DNA of 64,000 nucleotides from Stropharia rugosoannulata (taxonomy: Eukaryota > Basidiomycota > Agaricomycetes > Agaricales > Strophariaceae), in contig JANCIK010000003.1 in assembly GCA_028532985.1 (NCBI GenBank), positions 2,614,001 to 2,678,000 of the forward strand, in the 5' to 3' direction. Under the pieces are notes generated by a model that was given only the letters and a program-made list of their open reading frames with translations, was not told the origin of the DNA and did not search any database. Shown in pieces: positions 22,863-34,959 of this stretch (within the stretch, counting starts at the first letter, position 1; the number at the start of each line of letters is the position of its first letter). The translations under genes and the position numbers were made by a program.

Positions 22863-24476
22863 TCACTGCGGGCCGTCATCCCATTTAACTATACCCCGAG
22901 TGTTTCCCCCGATCCAGAATGGTCTGAGGGCGCGAGGAAGGGTTAGGGCCGAAAGGTTCCCCCGCTCGTCGAAAACTGCCCCACTTTCCAAAAGAGCGAC
23001 GATTAGACGGGGAATAGCGGCGGCGGTGCCGTTAAGAGTATGGGCGAAAGGAAGGCGACTAAGGGAAGAGTCTGCATCGTTACCCTGCGGCCGATACCTA
23101 ATGTGCAAGCGACGAGACTGATAATCTGTGCAGTTTGATAATGAAGACACTTCGCCCCAGGTTCCGCGGCCTGGCATCCATGCTTCGATGTCATATTTAC
23201 GATAGGCGCTAGCGCCAAGTTCTTCGCTAGGCATGTCGAGAACTCTATATAATCACACGGAGTCAGTAGGTCAAATTGCTTCGGACCAGATAAATGAAAC
23301 CGACCGAAAAGGTAAGTTGAGCCCAAGCAGAATTGATTTTTGTAGAGCTAACATTTCTTCCATCATGCCCTCACTCGCGTCGTCAGTAGTCACGACGAAC
23401 AATTCAACTTTGGTAAATTGATGCACCCTGTATAGTCCACGAGTATCTGCAGAACGGGCACCAGCTTCTGCACGGAACGCGTGTCCAACGCCGACCACCT
23501 TTAATGGGAGATTAAGAGAAGAGTATACTTTATTGGCGAAGCTTCCGGCCAGAGGTATTTCAGACGTTCCTGCCAGAATGAGTGCGGGTGACGATGGATG
23601 AGTAGACGCAATGTGGTACATATGAGATACCGGGGGTGTTGTATCATCGCGGGGTTGGAATCCACATCGTACGGCTATGTCCGACTTTACAACGTCGGGT
23701 GTTGTCACAGGCGTAAACCCGCGCTCAATGGCAAGAGACATAGCATAGTTCGTCAGCGCCAACTCTAGCAAAGCAGCTTCGTTACGCAGGAAGTACCATG
23801 AGCTCCCTGTAACTGTCGATCCGCTTTTCAAATCAAGCAGCCCAAAGTGCTCGGCAATAGCCACATGATCGCGTTTAGAGTCAGCAGGGAGAAGTGTTGG
23901 GCCATGGTTTGACAAAGTAACAGCAGCAGACTCGGGGCCAAGAGGGGAATTAGGATGTGTATCGTTGGGTAATGAGAGCGCGGATAGCAAGCAGTTCTGC
24001 TCTGCAATTTCTAGCGTCGCTTCCAGTTCTTTCACTTGAGCCTTGACGGCGGATGCCTCTGCAATGGCAGCGTCGCGTTCCTCGGCACTAGTGCTACGTC
24101 TGACCTTCTCTCCCGCGACCGAGCGCGCATTTCTCTTAGAATTTAGCTCGGACGATATCCGTTTCCATTCGCTGTAACTTCGAGCGACGGACGCGGCCGC
24201 GTCATGGGGTAGCTTTGCTTTCCTATTCAACGCGTTCAAAGATTTTGATGTCACATTCTCTGAGATATCTCGGTAGTCAAGCCGTGGTTGCGGCAGTTCG
24301 GAATGGGGAGTTGCGGGAATTTTGGTAGAGAATAGACATCTGCAAGCTCTCCTGCCTCAGAGCAATAATTTAGGATGATGGCTTTGTTTTGCTTTGCTGG
24401 AAGGTCAAAACTCACCACCGAAGAAAGAGGCAGATATTGCGGCACTTGCACTGGGTGAGCACACCCGTGACCACAT
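22863..24476 (-). CDS. Seryl-tRNA synthetase, mitochondrial type
   Basis: This class II aminoacyl-tRNA synthetase charges serine in mitochondria. The first exon from 24476 ([21 protein letters not shown]), joined to [14 protein letters not shown], makes a basic, Ser/Arg-rich presequence without acidic residues. An N-terminal coiled-coil arm follows ([19 protein letters not shown]...[16 protein letters not shown]). The catalytic domain has [32 protein letters not shown], the TSEIPLAG loop, motif 2 (GHAFRAEAG...[14 protein letters not shown]) and, after an intron, [34 protein letters not shown] and motif 3 ([21 protein letters not shown]). It ends shortly after PFWIGG. A separate cytosolic SerRS must exist elsewhere. 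The promoter of about 220 bp is shared with the divergent RFC gene. Confidence 0.92.
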
Positions 24477-24696
24477 GGTAAGTTTAGAGCTATTCAGCCC
24501 TGTGTCGGGGTGGAAAGGAAGACCAAGTGCGGCGCGCCGAACGGCTTCGAAATATGACTGGTGTTTACTGCAGAAGAATTTACCAAATATCCTTGAGTCG
24601 CGTCGTGTGACGAGTGACGTGACAAGCGCGTTCAATCAGTTGCGCGGCCGCTGCAGCAACTAAAGTGGGCGGCTACTCTTTTGCTTCGCGTCCGCG

Positions 24697-26112
24697 ATGA
24701 GCACTATAACAGACACCCCTTATGAGCTCCCTTGGTAAGCAAGCTCTCTGCTGCAGCTCAAGTAGCCCAATTATCAATATGCTTCCTAGGGTGGAGAAAT
24801 ACAGGCCTTTAGTTCTTGACGACATTGTTGGGAACCAAGACACAATTGACCGTCTCAAAGTCATTGCACGCGATGGAAACTGCCCGCACCTCATCATATC
24901 TGTAATAAAATCTCATCTTTATGTGAAGATACTTGCTCACAGTAATAGGGTCTGCCAGGTATAGGTAAAACAACAAGTATCCACTGCCTCGCACATCAAC
25001 TACTAGGAGACGCATATAAAGATGGTGTACTGGAACTGAACGCGTCGGATGAGCGGTATGATACCTGCCACTAATTGGCCTCTTCTTCATTCTTAACCGT
25101 CCTTTTCAAGAGGAATTGACGTTGTGCGCAACAAAATCAAAGCGTTTGCTCAAAAGAAAGTGACTCTGCCACCGGGGCGGCACAAAATTGTCATTCTCGA
25201 TGAAGCCGACAGGTAGCTGTTAATCAGGCTCTTCACCACATAAGCAACTAAGCTTGTCTATGTAGCATGACTCCAGGAGCACAACAGGCATTGCGTCGGA
25301 CAATGGAAATATTTTCAAATACCACTCGTTTCTGCCTGGCGTGCAATATGAGCAACAAGATTATCGAACCCATTCAAAGTCGCTGTGCTATTCTAAGATA
25401 CGCAAAACTGAGAGACGAGGAGATTCTGAAGCGACTGCTCGAAATCTGCGAAATGGAGAAGGTGCGTCAAAGTGCAACATGCCTGTTTCCTTGTCATTGA
25501 ACCTTTCTTGCAGGTAGAATATAACGATGACGGTCTAACTGCCCTTATTTTCACCTCGGAAGGCGATATGCGACAAGCCATTAACAACCTGCAATCAACA
25601 CATTCTGGCTTTGGGTTTATTTCTGGAGACAATGTTTTCAAAGTCTGCGACCAACCGCACCCCATTATTGTTCAATCTATGATACGTGCATGCTTAAAAG
25701 GCGATATCGACACAGCAATTGAAAAAATAAATGACTTGTGGACGCAAGGATATAGTGCTGCCGATATTATAGTCACACTTTTCCGAGTCGTTAAAGCGTT
25801 TGACGAGTGTGTTTATTCATTTTTCTCCGTCATAGCGTCGCTCAAACTTCCATTAGGATGCCAGAATACACCAAGCTGGAATATATCAAAGTAATTCTAT
25901 GCCTTTACCTATCTTTGTTTCCATGCTCATTAGACTTTAGGAAATTGGGTTTACACACATGCGGATTTTGGAAGGGGTTGGTACACTTGTCCAACTGGCA
26001 GGTCTCACTTCTCGACTGTGCAAAGTGGTGAGCTCACTTCATTTCCCATATGAGCTGTAAATGGTCTTATAAAACCCTTTTGCAGCATATGAGACAAGAT
26101 CTTCTAGCGTAG
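24697..26112 (+). CDS. RFC4: Replication factor C small subunit (yeast Rfc4 / human RFC2 type)
   Basis: This AAA+ subunit of the clamp loader places PCNA on DNA. The ATG at 24697 gives [13 protein letters not shown], and the intron splits the Trp codon before [15 protein letters not shown]. Walker A is [10 protein letters not shown], followed by [20 protein letters not shown], Walker [22 protein letters not shown], sensor 1 FCLACN and the clamp-loader signature SRCAILRY. Helical C-terminal segments include [52 protein letters not shown] and [22 protein letters not shown]. The last short exon (after the intron ending near 26084) adds HMRQDLLA. Length and order fit Rfc4 rather than Rfc2, Rfc3 or Rfc5, though I assign the paralogue from memory of RFC2-type motifs. 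Confidence 0.92.
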
Positions 26113-26459
26113 TCTCGAGTTCTTTTATGCGGAGGAATGTCCAGTCAAATAACTGTCAAATATACTCTATAGTCCTTTTACCCAATCCCTTTCGGTCATA
26201 TTCTCTCACTGCGTTCAAGGCTTTCTTCTGTAGCAATATTTATATCTCATGTATTCCATAATCTGCCAAAATCCAACCCGGAGCTGTTAATGAAAGTAAC
26301 TTGTGCGTATTGAACGTTGACATCGGATTCGGTCCTTTTCGGCGATGACTAATGCAGTAGCCGTATTAGCAATCTCCCAGATCAGCCACTCTGACAATCT
26401 TTCAAGTGGTATTCGCAAAAAGGCATGGAACCTACACCCATGCTCGTTCTGAATCCACT
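26113..26459. other. Intergenic region RFC / CFD1
   Basis: About 350 bases contain the RFC 3' UTR and the CFD1 promoter. I see no gene or repeat. Confidence 0.5.
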
Positions 26460-27361
26460 ATGTCCACTCAAGAGACCGCGGTGACAAGGCGTTTGAAAAA
26501 CGTCAAACATGTCATACTTGTTTTAGCGGGAAAGGGAGGCGTCGGAAAGTCATCTGTCTCAACTCAGCTAGCTCTGAACCTGTACAATTCAACACCTACG
26601 GCAAAAGTTGGCATCCTCGATGTGGACCTCACCGGACCTTCGATTCCACGCATGTTCGGGGCGGATAATCAAGGCGTCCATCAGAGTAGCGATGGCTGGG
26701 TCCCGGTCTATGTTGATGGTCCTGCTGCAAGACTAGCGTGCATGAGCGTCGGATTCCTGCTGAAAAACAAAGGAGACTCTGTGGTGTGGAGAGGACCCAA
26801 GAAGAATGGTATGATCCGGCAGTTTCTCAGTGATGTGCGCTGGGGCGACCTCGACTATCTGGTTATTGACACGCCTCCAGGTTCGTGCATATTTTCTTCT
26901 CCCGCGCTTGCGTTGTTGCTCATAAACCGCGTAATACAGGGACATCGGATGAGCACCTATCCCTCATGGAGCACCTTGCAGGCATCCATTCCCGTCTTTC
27001 GGCCGTCATTGTGACGACGCCCCAGGCTGTGGCCCTGATGGATGCCATTAAATGCATCTCGTTCACGCGGGCAGTGAACCTCCCCGTGCTGGGCCTCATC
27101 GAGAACATGAGCGGATATGCTTGCCCATGCTGTGGGGAGGTCAGCAACGTTTTCTCTACGGGCGGCGGAGTGGAGCTGGCGCGAAAAGAAGACTTGCGCT
27201 TCCTTGGCACGCTACCAGTGGACACTGAGCTCGTGTCAGTGCTGGACGGCGGGCAGACAGACGACAAAAATGCGGAATTCTCCCTGCTCACACGATATTG
27301 CAAGACACCGTCGTCTAAGCTGTTCCAAGAGATTGTGAAGGGCATCCTGGACGCGTTATAG
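26460..27361 (+). CDS. CFD1: CFD1 (NUBP2), cytosolic Fe-S cluster scaffold ATPase
   Basis: This Mrp/NBP35-family P-loop ATPase assembles [4Fe-4S] clusters in the cytosol together with Nbp35. Two exons, 26460-26880 and 26940-27361, give 280 residues. The deviant Walker A is [13 protein letters not shown] near residue 22. The switch and Walker B regions are [31 protein letters not shown] and [15 protein letters not shown]. The cluster-binding Cys motif near the C-terminus is CPCC, in [19 protein letters not shown]. There is no N-terminal ferredoxin-like four-cysteine extension, which separates it from NBP35. The second CPxC position holds Cys-Cys, where many relatives have His-Cys. The start was chosen because it follows the in-frame leader without needing non-ATG initiation. 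Confidence 0.94.
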
Positions 27362-27650
27362 CCGTGTAGTAGGAGGATAAATATAACGAGTTTGTTGATG
27401 TCTCGCATGTATTAATTAGGCCTGCCTCGTTGCATGTTGGTTGAAGCCCGATTTGGTACAAAGTCTGTTGACTGTGATGCTATCCGAACACGACGCGACG
27501 TCAGGTATCCTCTTCCCCTCATGTTCTTCTTCCCGCCCATGTCTTTATAGGCCCCCTTCCGCCTTTTCTTTCCTCCCTTTTACGACCACGCTTAACGCCG
27601 CGCCACGCCCAACACACGCTTCTCTGCCGCTACAGTAGGCCACATATCAG

Positions 27651-29219
27651 ATGGAGGACAGGCCTTATACCACTGCCGACGAGGACCCCTTTAATGTCCA
27701 ACCTTACGTTCAAGAGCCACCAGCTAAAGTCATCCAGAACAAGCGCTCAAGCATGCTCGACAAATGGATATTGGACCAACAGGCACAATCATCACAAACT
27801 CATTTATCGGAGCCAATTAAGCCTTTAGCTCCGTCATTGCCATCCTCGAGCCATGCCTATCTCGCGTATCCTGAGCTGAACCGACCATGGCTGAGCTCAC
27901 CAGTTGCTGCGGGGGACTCCGATGTCGCGTCCATAGACAGCTACGACCTTGTTGACGATGACGACATTCCGTGCCAGGAGCAGTCACAGGCGGTATGTTT
28001 GTACGGACCATTTATACGCTCTAGATTAACGTGCATAATGTCCAGGCTCCCTCGACTCCCATTCCTAAGCGCACTCTTAAATCGTCAAGGCATTCAATCA
28101 CCCCTTCATTCAAGACTATTAGTCGCACCTTCCGTTCGGCCTCCCCCAGTTCTTCACCCTCTACCAACATAGACACGGCTACCCGCGTCTTGGCGAAGAT
28201 ATCGCTCTTCCCGCCTAGGACCCCGCGATCTAGCACCGACCCGGCCCTTGTAGCCAACCTGAGCATGACTCCGCGACACAGGCGAACCCCGAGTCAGTCC
28301 ACGCTGCCCTACACCACCCCGCAACCCCCCACCAACATAGTTCTCAATTCACCGCCTGCTAAATGGCGACCGTCTGTTCTGGGCCACTTTAATCAATCAT
28401 CTACTTCTCAGATATCAGTGGGCGCGTCAGAGCCTAATTATATCCCGCGTCCTAGTATTTCATCAGCCGATACGTATGCGACATCAGCAGCGTCACGGAC
28501 GACGACTACGTTTGAGAGCAATATACCCTCCACTCCCTCTAAGCTATCCCTATTTGACTCCATTCGTCTTCGAAATAATAAGTCTCCAAAATCTTCTTCA
28601 AGCTTCTCGGTGACGTCTTCTTCCTCTCCGGGCCGCGACGAGTCGCGATGCAACGGAGCAAAACGATGCTCGAAAGAATCATTTACTTCACATCGGGTTC
28701 CATTTGCTCCTCTATCTTCCTTAAATCTCAACAATATTGATGATGAAGATGACCTCGAGCCGCCTCCGACTTACCATTTCCCTAAACACGAATCGACGAG
28801 AACATACATCACGCCCTCGTCCACTGTTTCGCTGAAGGGTACTAAGTTCTCGTCTTTGAGTTCACGTGGTCATCGCAAAAAGAAGAAATTAATTATTAGC
28901 GGCGTTGGCGTTACCGAGGTACGCAAATTTGAGGGCATCAAGCGCTGGTGCGAAGTAGGTGTTTAGCATGGTTTTCGCTAGCTCATGGCTAACAGACTTT
29001 TAAGAGTTTCGGGGATATTCGTCAAATCATGAGAATGCCTAACGGAGACCTCCAGATTGATTTTCGCGACCCAGAAGTAGCTGATACGGTACGCCTTTCT
29101 TTCAATATCATGTCATATAAATATAGCTCACATATCTGCAGGTCTGTCGTGTTCGCGCCAAGGTATTCATTGCTGGCGTTGGCAGTGTGCAGCTTTCCTG
29201 GATAGCCGGGAAGAGATGA
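27651..29219 (+). CDS. Ser/Pro-rich protein with C-terminal RRM-like domain, unknown function
   Basis: I do not recognise an orthologue with a known role. The ATG at 27651 follows the pyrimidine-rich promoter and starts MEDRPYTTADEDPFNVQPYVQEPP. The first exon ends at QEQSQA. A very long second exon is rich in Ser, Thr and Pro with many basic patches and SP/TP sites (RTLKSSRHSITPSF, SLFPPRTPRSS, FESNIPSTPSKLSLFD), so it is probably disordered and phosphorylated. The final 75 or so residues look folded. They run KKKKLIISGVGVTEVRKFEGIKRWCE, then SFGDIRQIMRMPNGDLQIDFRDPEVADTVC, then VFIAGVGSVQLSWIAGKR, split by two short introns. The strand-helix-strand pattern with an SFGDIRQI step is RRM-like. 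A nuclear or RNA-related role is inference. Confidence 0.7.
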
Positions 29220-31287
29220 CTTTCAGATCTGCAAACTCGCGTACTTTCTTCAGCATCTTCTTGTTTCGGACAGAGCAACCATCACGAATTCATGACTTCA
29301 CGACTTAAATATTTATTCCACACGCGGTAAGTCCTGATGATTATTCAACATCAAATCATTGTACTGAGTACCCTCTCAAAGGCACAACTTTATGCATTAT
29401 TCTATGCTCTCTCATCCTCTCCATGGACCATCACTCCCTCGACATCCATACATATGCATCACCCAATATGTTTTCGTTTTCGTTCAATTGTATTCCTGGT
29501 TGTACTTTTAAAATTTATAGAGCTTCTGACCACTAGTCAGAAAGTTGATAATGTATAGTTACTCATAAACGAAACAACTCCTTTTATGTTGTCCAAGCAG
29601 ATAGAATATAGCTGTGCTCTAAACTCCTCGGAAAAAATATGTATTTTCGGGACAGGACGCCTACATACGGAGGTAATACCATCATTGATCGAAGCGAAAT
29701 AGACGCTGTACTACATAGATATTTATAGATATTTTCTTCCCTTTACAGGAAGCGAGGACCCCAACTACTCTTGTGGACTACTACTTTAACCTTTTCTTCC
29801 ATCTGGTCATGAACATACGCTCCCTAACTTAACAAGCATAGTATCACAGATTTGTGAGTAGCCATTACCAACGAAACACCTGATTGCGCCTCCAGACCTT
29901 GGCTTCCACACTAACTCCCCAGAACTCCTCTTGAGTACGTGATGCCTCATGAGCTTGTTTCAACGCCAAGACCGAGACCCCAGATTTTTCATTTTGCAGG
30001 TGCCGCGTCACATAAGTACTTACAAATTCTCCGCTGCTGGACTGGTGTTACATAACTTGGGCCTCGTGAGTCTCATCTGTACCCTGTACCCTCTGCTTGC
30101 CAGCCAGAAACATGAAGGCTGTAAGTGCGTCATGGCCTGCATTCTCGATATCCATGGCCGCTACAACAATTCTCGCCGCATTCGTAATTATGCATTTGTA
30201 TGGTGCATGGAAACTATGTGCTCATTTCTCGAGTTCGTTAGCCAAGAAAGGTTGCGGTTGGCGGAAATGAATAATCAATTACATGAGGAGATTACAATCA
30301 GGCTTTTAGATACATTTTAATGTATTGCTATTGTCGAGTAAATGCAATGGGCATCTCTTCACGCCAAGCAGACCAAATGCCACCTCGCGCTTTGGAAATA
30401 GGAATCATCTTGAATCATCTCCATCCAGTGGGCGATTTGACAGCAATACATATCCTGTGATTCATTTCTTCCCAAGAGCAACAGGCACTCTGATTATTAT
30501 TCACCTATCTTAGATACGACCCCATCTGAGCAGGGAGAGTACAGTTGCGGTCGTGATCTTTAGGCGCACCGGCTTTTAAGTTGCAAACTTGCCCTATGAG
30601 GTAGATTTTCCAATTGACTCATGATATCTCCGGACCAAAAAAACTTTCGGATCTTGTTTGTTTCTAGTACGGCTAAGAAGTTCAGCCTGATCCTACATAT
30701 ATGTATCGAAGTAGCGAGTCCCGCGAGGCTCTTGAGAATAGTCGGAACCTGCAGCACGGCAGTGTTCATGTCCAATCGAGCTTCTATGCATTAATACAGT
30801 CCATCGGCAAATTTCTTGTTTCTCAGTGGCGCATATTAGAATGCCGGTGAAACGACGGAGGTTAACTTAAATACATTCTATAGAGCCGTATTAAGGAAAA
30901 TATATCTGTGAAAGGCGGTGTCTCTTCAAAGAAGACTCGATCAGATTTAACAGGACAAGGACTTGGCCTGTTACTACACATTCAATGGTATACATAATGT
31001 GGAGAAGTCGTACTGAATTTAGGAACAACTATGACTAGATCTTAAAAAGAGTTCAAAAGACGCATCCGGCTCTCGTCAAATAATGTTATAGCGACTACAG
31101 TACATACATATTTCTTTTGCTCGCAGTGATCGGTAAGATGCATGAAAATGAGAACCATCTGATGTATGTCGTTTTTAAATCTGCACTAGAAAGAGTAAAC
31201 AATATGAGAAAAAATGAGTAGAGAGAAACCTAGCGAATCGATGTCGGCGAACATCGGCTAGATTAAAATAACCAAAACAAGGTCTTT
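29220..31287. other. 2.1-kb convergent gene-poor region
   Basis: It lies between two stop codons and is longer than the convergent gaps elsewhere in the window. It is AT-rich with several TA-rich tracts. A 123-codon plus frame (about 29949-30320) begins without a convincing start and shows no motif. There is no recognisable RNA gene, inverted repeat or transposon end. It might hold long 3' UTRs or a non-coding transcript. Confidence 0.45.
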
Positions 31288-34200
31288 TCAACGTGGGCCA
31301 TTCCACCTATTCAAATTAGAAGATGAGGCAACTAATCCCATTGAAGGGTGTCCGAGGTCTGAAGATATCATTTGTCCAGAGTTGTTCACATGCCCGCGGA
31401 CAGCCCGTCCGTTATGCGACCTTGCATTACTTGGATAACGCACAGAATTGTGGTTGTGGTTCATGTCTCGGCGATGTCCTCGGCGATAGAGAGGCAAGGT
31501 GCTGCCTATATCGTTAGTGCATGTGGAGGTGGAGGACATATGCATGTCAGGGAATTGTGGAGGGAACGAATGTGGTATGCCGACTGGTTTGTGTTTATTA
31601 TAGCCGGCGTAATTATGCTGCGAAAAAGCCCCGGCTTGAACGCCATTGGGCTCATGCACATACGCAGGCATGTCACTGCATCGTTGAGGTGGCGCAGTAG
31701 GATGGCGACCTGGTACAGAAACTGGGGGCCCGCCGGAGCTCGCCATGTACTGATCCAGAGCTTCTGGTTGATAAACCGGTATTAGGGTCCCTTGTTCATT
31801 CTGAATGAAGCCCGTTGGTGTCAATGGAGCTTGATTTGCTACGCTTGGTATCTGAGCTTGGTCGACGGCAGTGGGTCGCGGAAAGACGGCAGGATAAGGT
31901 ATATAAGACTGTCCAAAATTATGAGGGCCTTACACTAGTAAGTAAAAAAAAAAAAGTGGCTTACCGCATATACGCCCAACTGAGGCCATCCAGTTGAGGG
32001 TATAAGTGAAGAACCAGCAACGTCAAATCCTGACGGGCTACCAAACCCTGGATGAGTTGCCGGCGGTACTGCTGGAGGGTAGATCGCATAACCTGGGTAA
32101 TAAGGGACTTGATAAGCGTTCTGAGATAGATATGACTGTGGCCATGGTTGGGGCGGATAGTTGAAGTGGCCCTGATGAACGGGGTAAACGTAAGGCGATG
32201 GGCCCCCCACCGAAGCAGAAGAGACAAGGGATGGCTCTGGTGTATGCGTGGAGGAATTAGGTTCGTCATACCATTCGCGATATTTCTCAGAATTGGCATT
32301 ATTGTGAGCACCCAGAGATGCGTCGGACAAGGAAGTAGGCTCCGTAGAGCCTGATCCGACGTCGTTGTGACTGGATGAGGACAAGTTGATGGAAGACATT
32401 GTCGAAGCAAGCGATGAGACTTGGCCGTTTGGAAGATTGCTGGAGTCATGAAACATCGACTTTAGGCCATTTGCGTGATCATGATGACCATCATAGGATT
32501 GTCGATAGTGAAATTTGCGGTGAACTCCGTACTGGTTCTGATGATGCCGACCACGACCACGACCGTACTTCCAATTGGTCCGTGGTGGATTACAATCGCG
32601 AAGCTGAACGCGCATAGCTCGTCCATCATGAATGCTATTGTGCTGTGCGGTAGTCAATTTCATTATAAAAGTAAGATTACATGAGTTAAGCAGACCTCTT
32701 CAAGAACCGCACGAGCAGGCGACTCCGAGTTGTTGAATTTAACGAATGCAAATGCAGCACAAGAATTCACTAGTCGAAGGGGCGTCAATATCCGAACAAT
32801 AACATTAGTAAGACCAGCTTACGGGGGCGAACGACTTTCACAGATTCTAGTCCGCCAAATCTGGAAAAGAAGTTCCTGACTTTTTCTTCGTCCCAAGCCC
32901 CAGGGCCAAACATCTCTAAGCCTCCAATGAACAATGTGGTCGGGTCGACCTCTCGATCCGTTTTGATCCCTTTGTTATGTGCATTCTTTTCCTTGCCGTT
33001 TATACAAGAATAGCCTTTCTCTAATGGTTCAACTTCTGCGGCACTTGTCGGCGTGACAGGAAACTGAGATCCTGGCGTATTGGGAGTGATCGTGGTCTTA
33101 TCCAAGGACGGAGTTGGTGGAAGATACAGCTCCTGACCACTATCGCTTGCTCTATCATCTTCAGTTTCTCTGGGTGCGCAATGTATGCGTAAAGTAAGTA
33201 GATGTAGACATTGTGCATTGTACACCACTTGCCTGGCCGTTGAATCGTTCTCGGGATAGTTGAAACAACCATCCTCAGTCAGCGCTGAGACGGAGGAACA
33301 ATTAGTATCCGCGCAAGAGGCCTGGCCATCATTATGAGTAAACGGGTATGTTGATTCTTCTTTCTCCCGAGGTGCGCCAGATGATTGCGTCGAAGCATTT
33401 GAGGCTTGAGTAGTAAATTCTCCTTCTAAAATAGTCTCGGAAGACCTTAAGTGCGACCCTGTAGGGTTAAAGTTGGTAGGAAGATTCGCATTACATGTCG
33501 TTAGCAGTTGACTGTAAGTTTGCCCATGTACATTTCCAGTCGTAGATGACGCCATCTGATAAGATTGGACCATACGATATTGTCCAGGGAAAGAATGCGA
33601 CAAGGAATGGTGCTGATAGCCCCAGGGAAACGGTTGATTCGCAGGGGATGGTTGATGCGCCCATGTCACAGTAATATGAGGAACTCTTCTCAACGTCTGC
33701 GTTATACGACAGATAATTCAGCGCTCCTGTCCTCATTAAAAGCAAGAGCTTACCATCAAAGCGCTAACGCAGTCGTCCCGATGCTCCCATTTGACCTCCC
33801 AACAACCCCTATCCATCGAAGGACTCCTTGCAGCATTGTGTGGAGCAGGGTATACGTGAGGTTGTACACCGTCATCGTGAATGGCCTCTTGTATATTCTC
33901 TACGAATTTGTTTGAGATATTGAAAATATTGAAAATAAAAATGTTCTGACAGACCTCTATCAGAAGTCGCATCGCCAGATTGATACAGACAGAACTTCTC
34001 TAGTGGTCCAAAATACGACGACAATTTTCGCAGACTCTAGTAAATTTCATCAGTACCAGCTTATGGAAAAGACAATTGGGGATGCTACCTCTTCGCCAAA
34101 ATCCAAGGGTCGCAAAACGATAGCATTTTCTAGATAACATCCTTCGGAAACGCCATGGTTGCAAGTTTCTTCATATTGAATAGCATCAGAATTGTACGAG

Positions 34201-34959
34201 ATGTTGTGGAATCTGATTTAAATAATGATCAGGTACAATCATAGATTTAGAAGACCTTTCTTACCTGGAGCCTCGATGTTTCCATAGTTTCATAGCAAAG
34301 GGGAGTTCTAGTTGAACTTCATTTGAATACGTGGATGAATGCACAGAGTTCAGTCCTCCAGGCCGTATCAATCTTGTTGGCATACTGTGCAAAATATATA
34401 TGAGAGAAGCCGAAATCAAGCTTCAAGGTTCAAGACATACCGATAAGAAATTAGCAAGGTCCTAAACGCTCTTGCAGGTTCGTAGCGCAACATACGCCCC
34501 AGAAACGGTTTAGGAACTCCCAAATGGAGAGTTTGGATCAACGCAGTGGCCGAAACCGCATTCTAAGGCGCATATATGTCATTATTTCACCAGTTACGGG
34601 ACTCTCTTCCCATACCTCGCATTGCACAAACGCGCATACACCACCCTTAGAGTCCCGAACAACTTTAATGTTTTTGACCTGTATGTGCTCGGAAAGGTGT
34701 TCCATGAGCAAGCGAGTGAGTTCCCCCTGGTCAACATTGGAGGGGAGGCTGAAAGTTGGCGCGTGAGCGAACTGTTCACGAATGCGTGAGGGACGCGAAG
34801 AGAGAATCCTTACCTGCCGACAAAGACACTGGCGTCGTGAGGTAGTTTATCATCTCGTTGTTTTATATCGATGTCGGGGGCGTCGTTAGATAGAGTATCC
34901 GGTTCAATTTGAGTGGGTTGGCGTGTGGGCATTGTACCAAGGCAGTTGGCGGGAGTCAT
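31288..34959 (-). CDS. Multi-RRM RNA-binding protein with Gly/His/Pro/Tyr-rich C-terminus
   Basis: The first ATG at 34959 starts MTPANCLGTMPTRQPTQIEPD. RRM 1 begins with SVFVGSLPSNVDQGELTRLL, then IKVVRDSKGGVCAFVQCE and, after an intron, ATALIQTLHLGVPKPFLGRMLRYEP. A middle region has AFRTLLISYR and a second, weaker RRM-like segment around FVENIQEAIHDDG and GCWEVKWEHRDDCVSAL. A long disordered Ser/Thr/Gln stretch follows. The last RRM starts TTLFIGGLEMFGPGAWDEEKV with FFSRFGGLESVKVVRPRK, then CAAFAFVKFNNSESPARAVLEE and HDGRAMRVQLRD. The tail is Arg/Gly/His-rich then Tyr/Pro-rich (PYYPGYAIYPPAVPP), suggesting condensate-type behaviour. At least eight exons are needed. I do not recognise a named orthologue; a role in mRNA control is inference. 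Confidence 0.78.

Noticed and set aside
29949..30320. 123-codon plus-strand frame
   Set aside because: No proper ATG start, no domain, no intron pattern, AT-rich surroundings.
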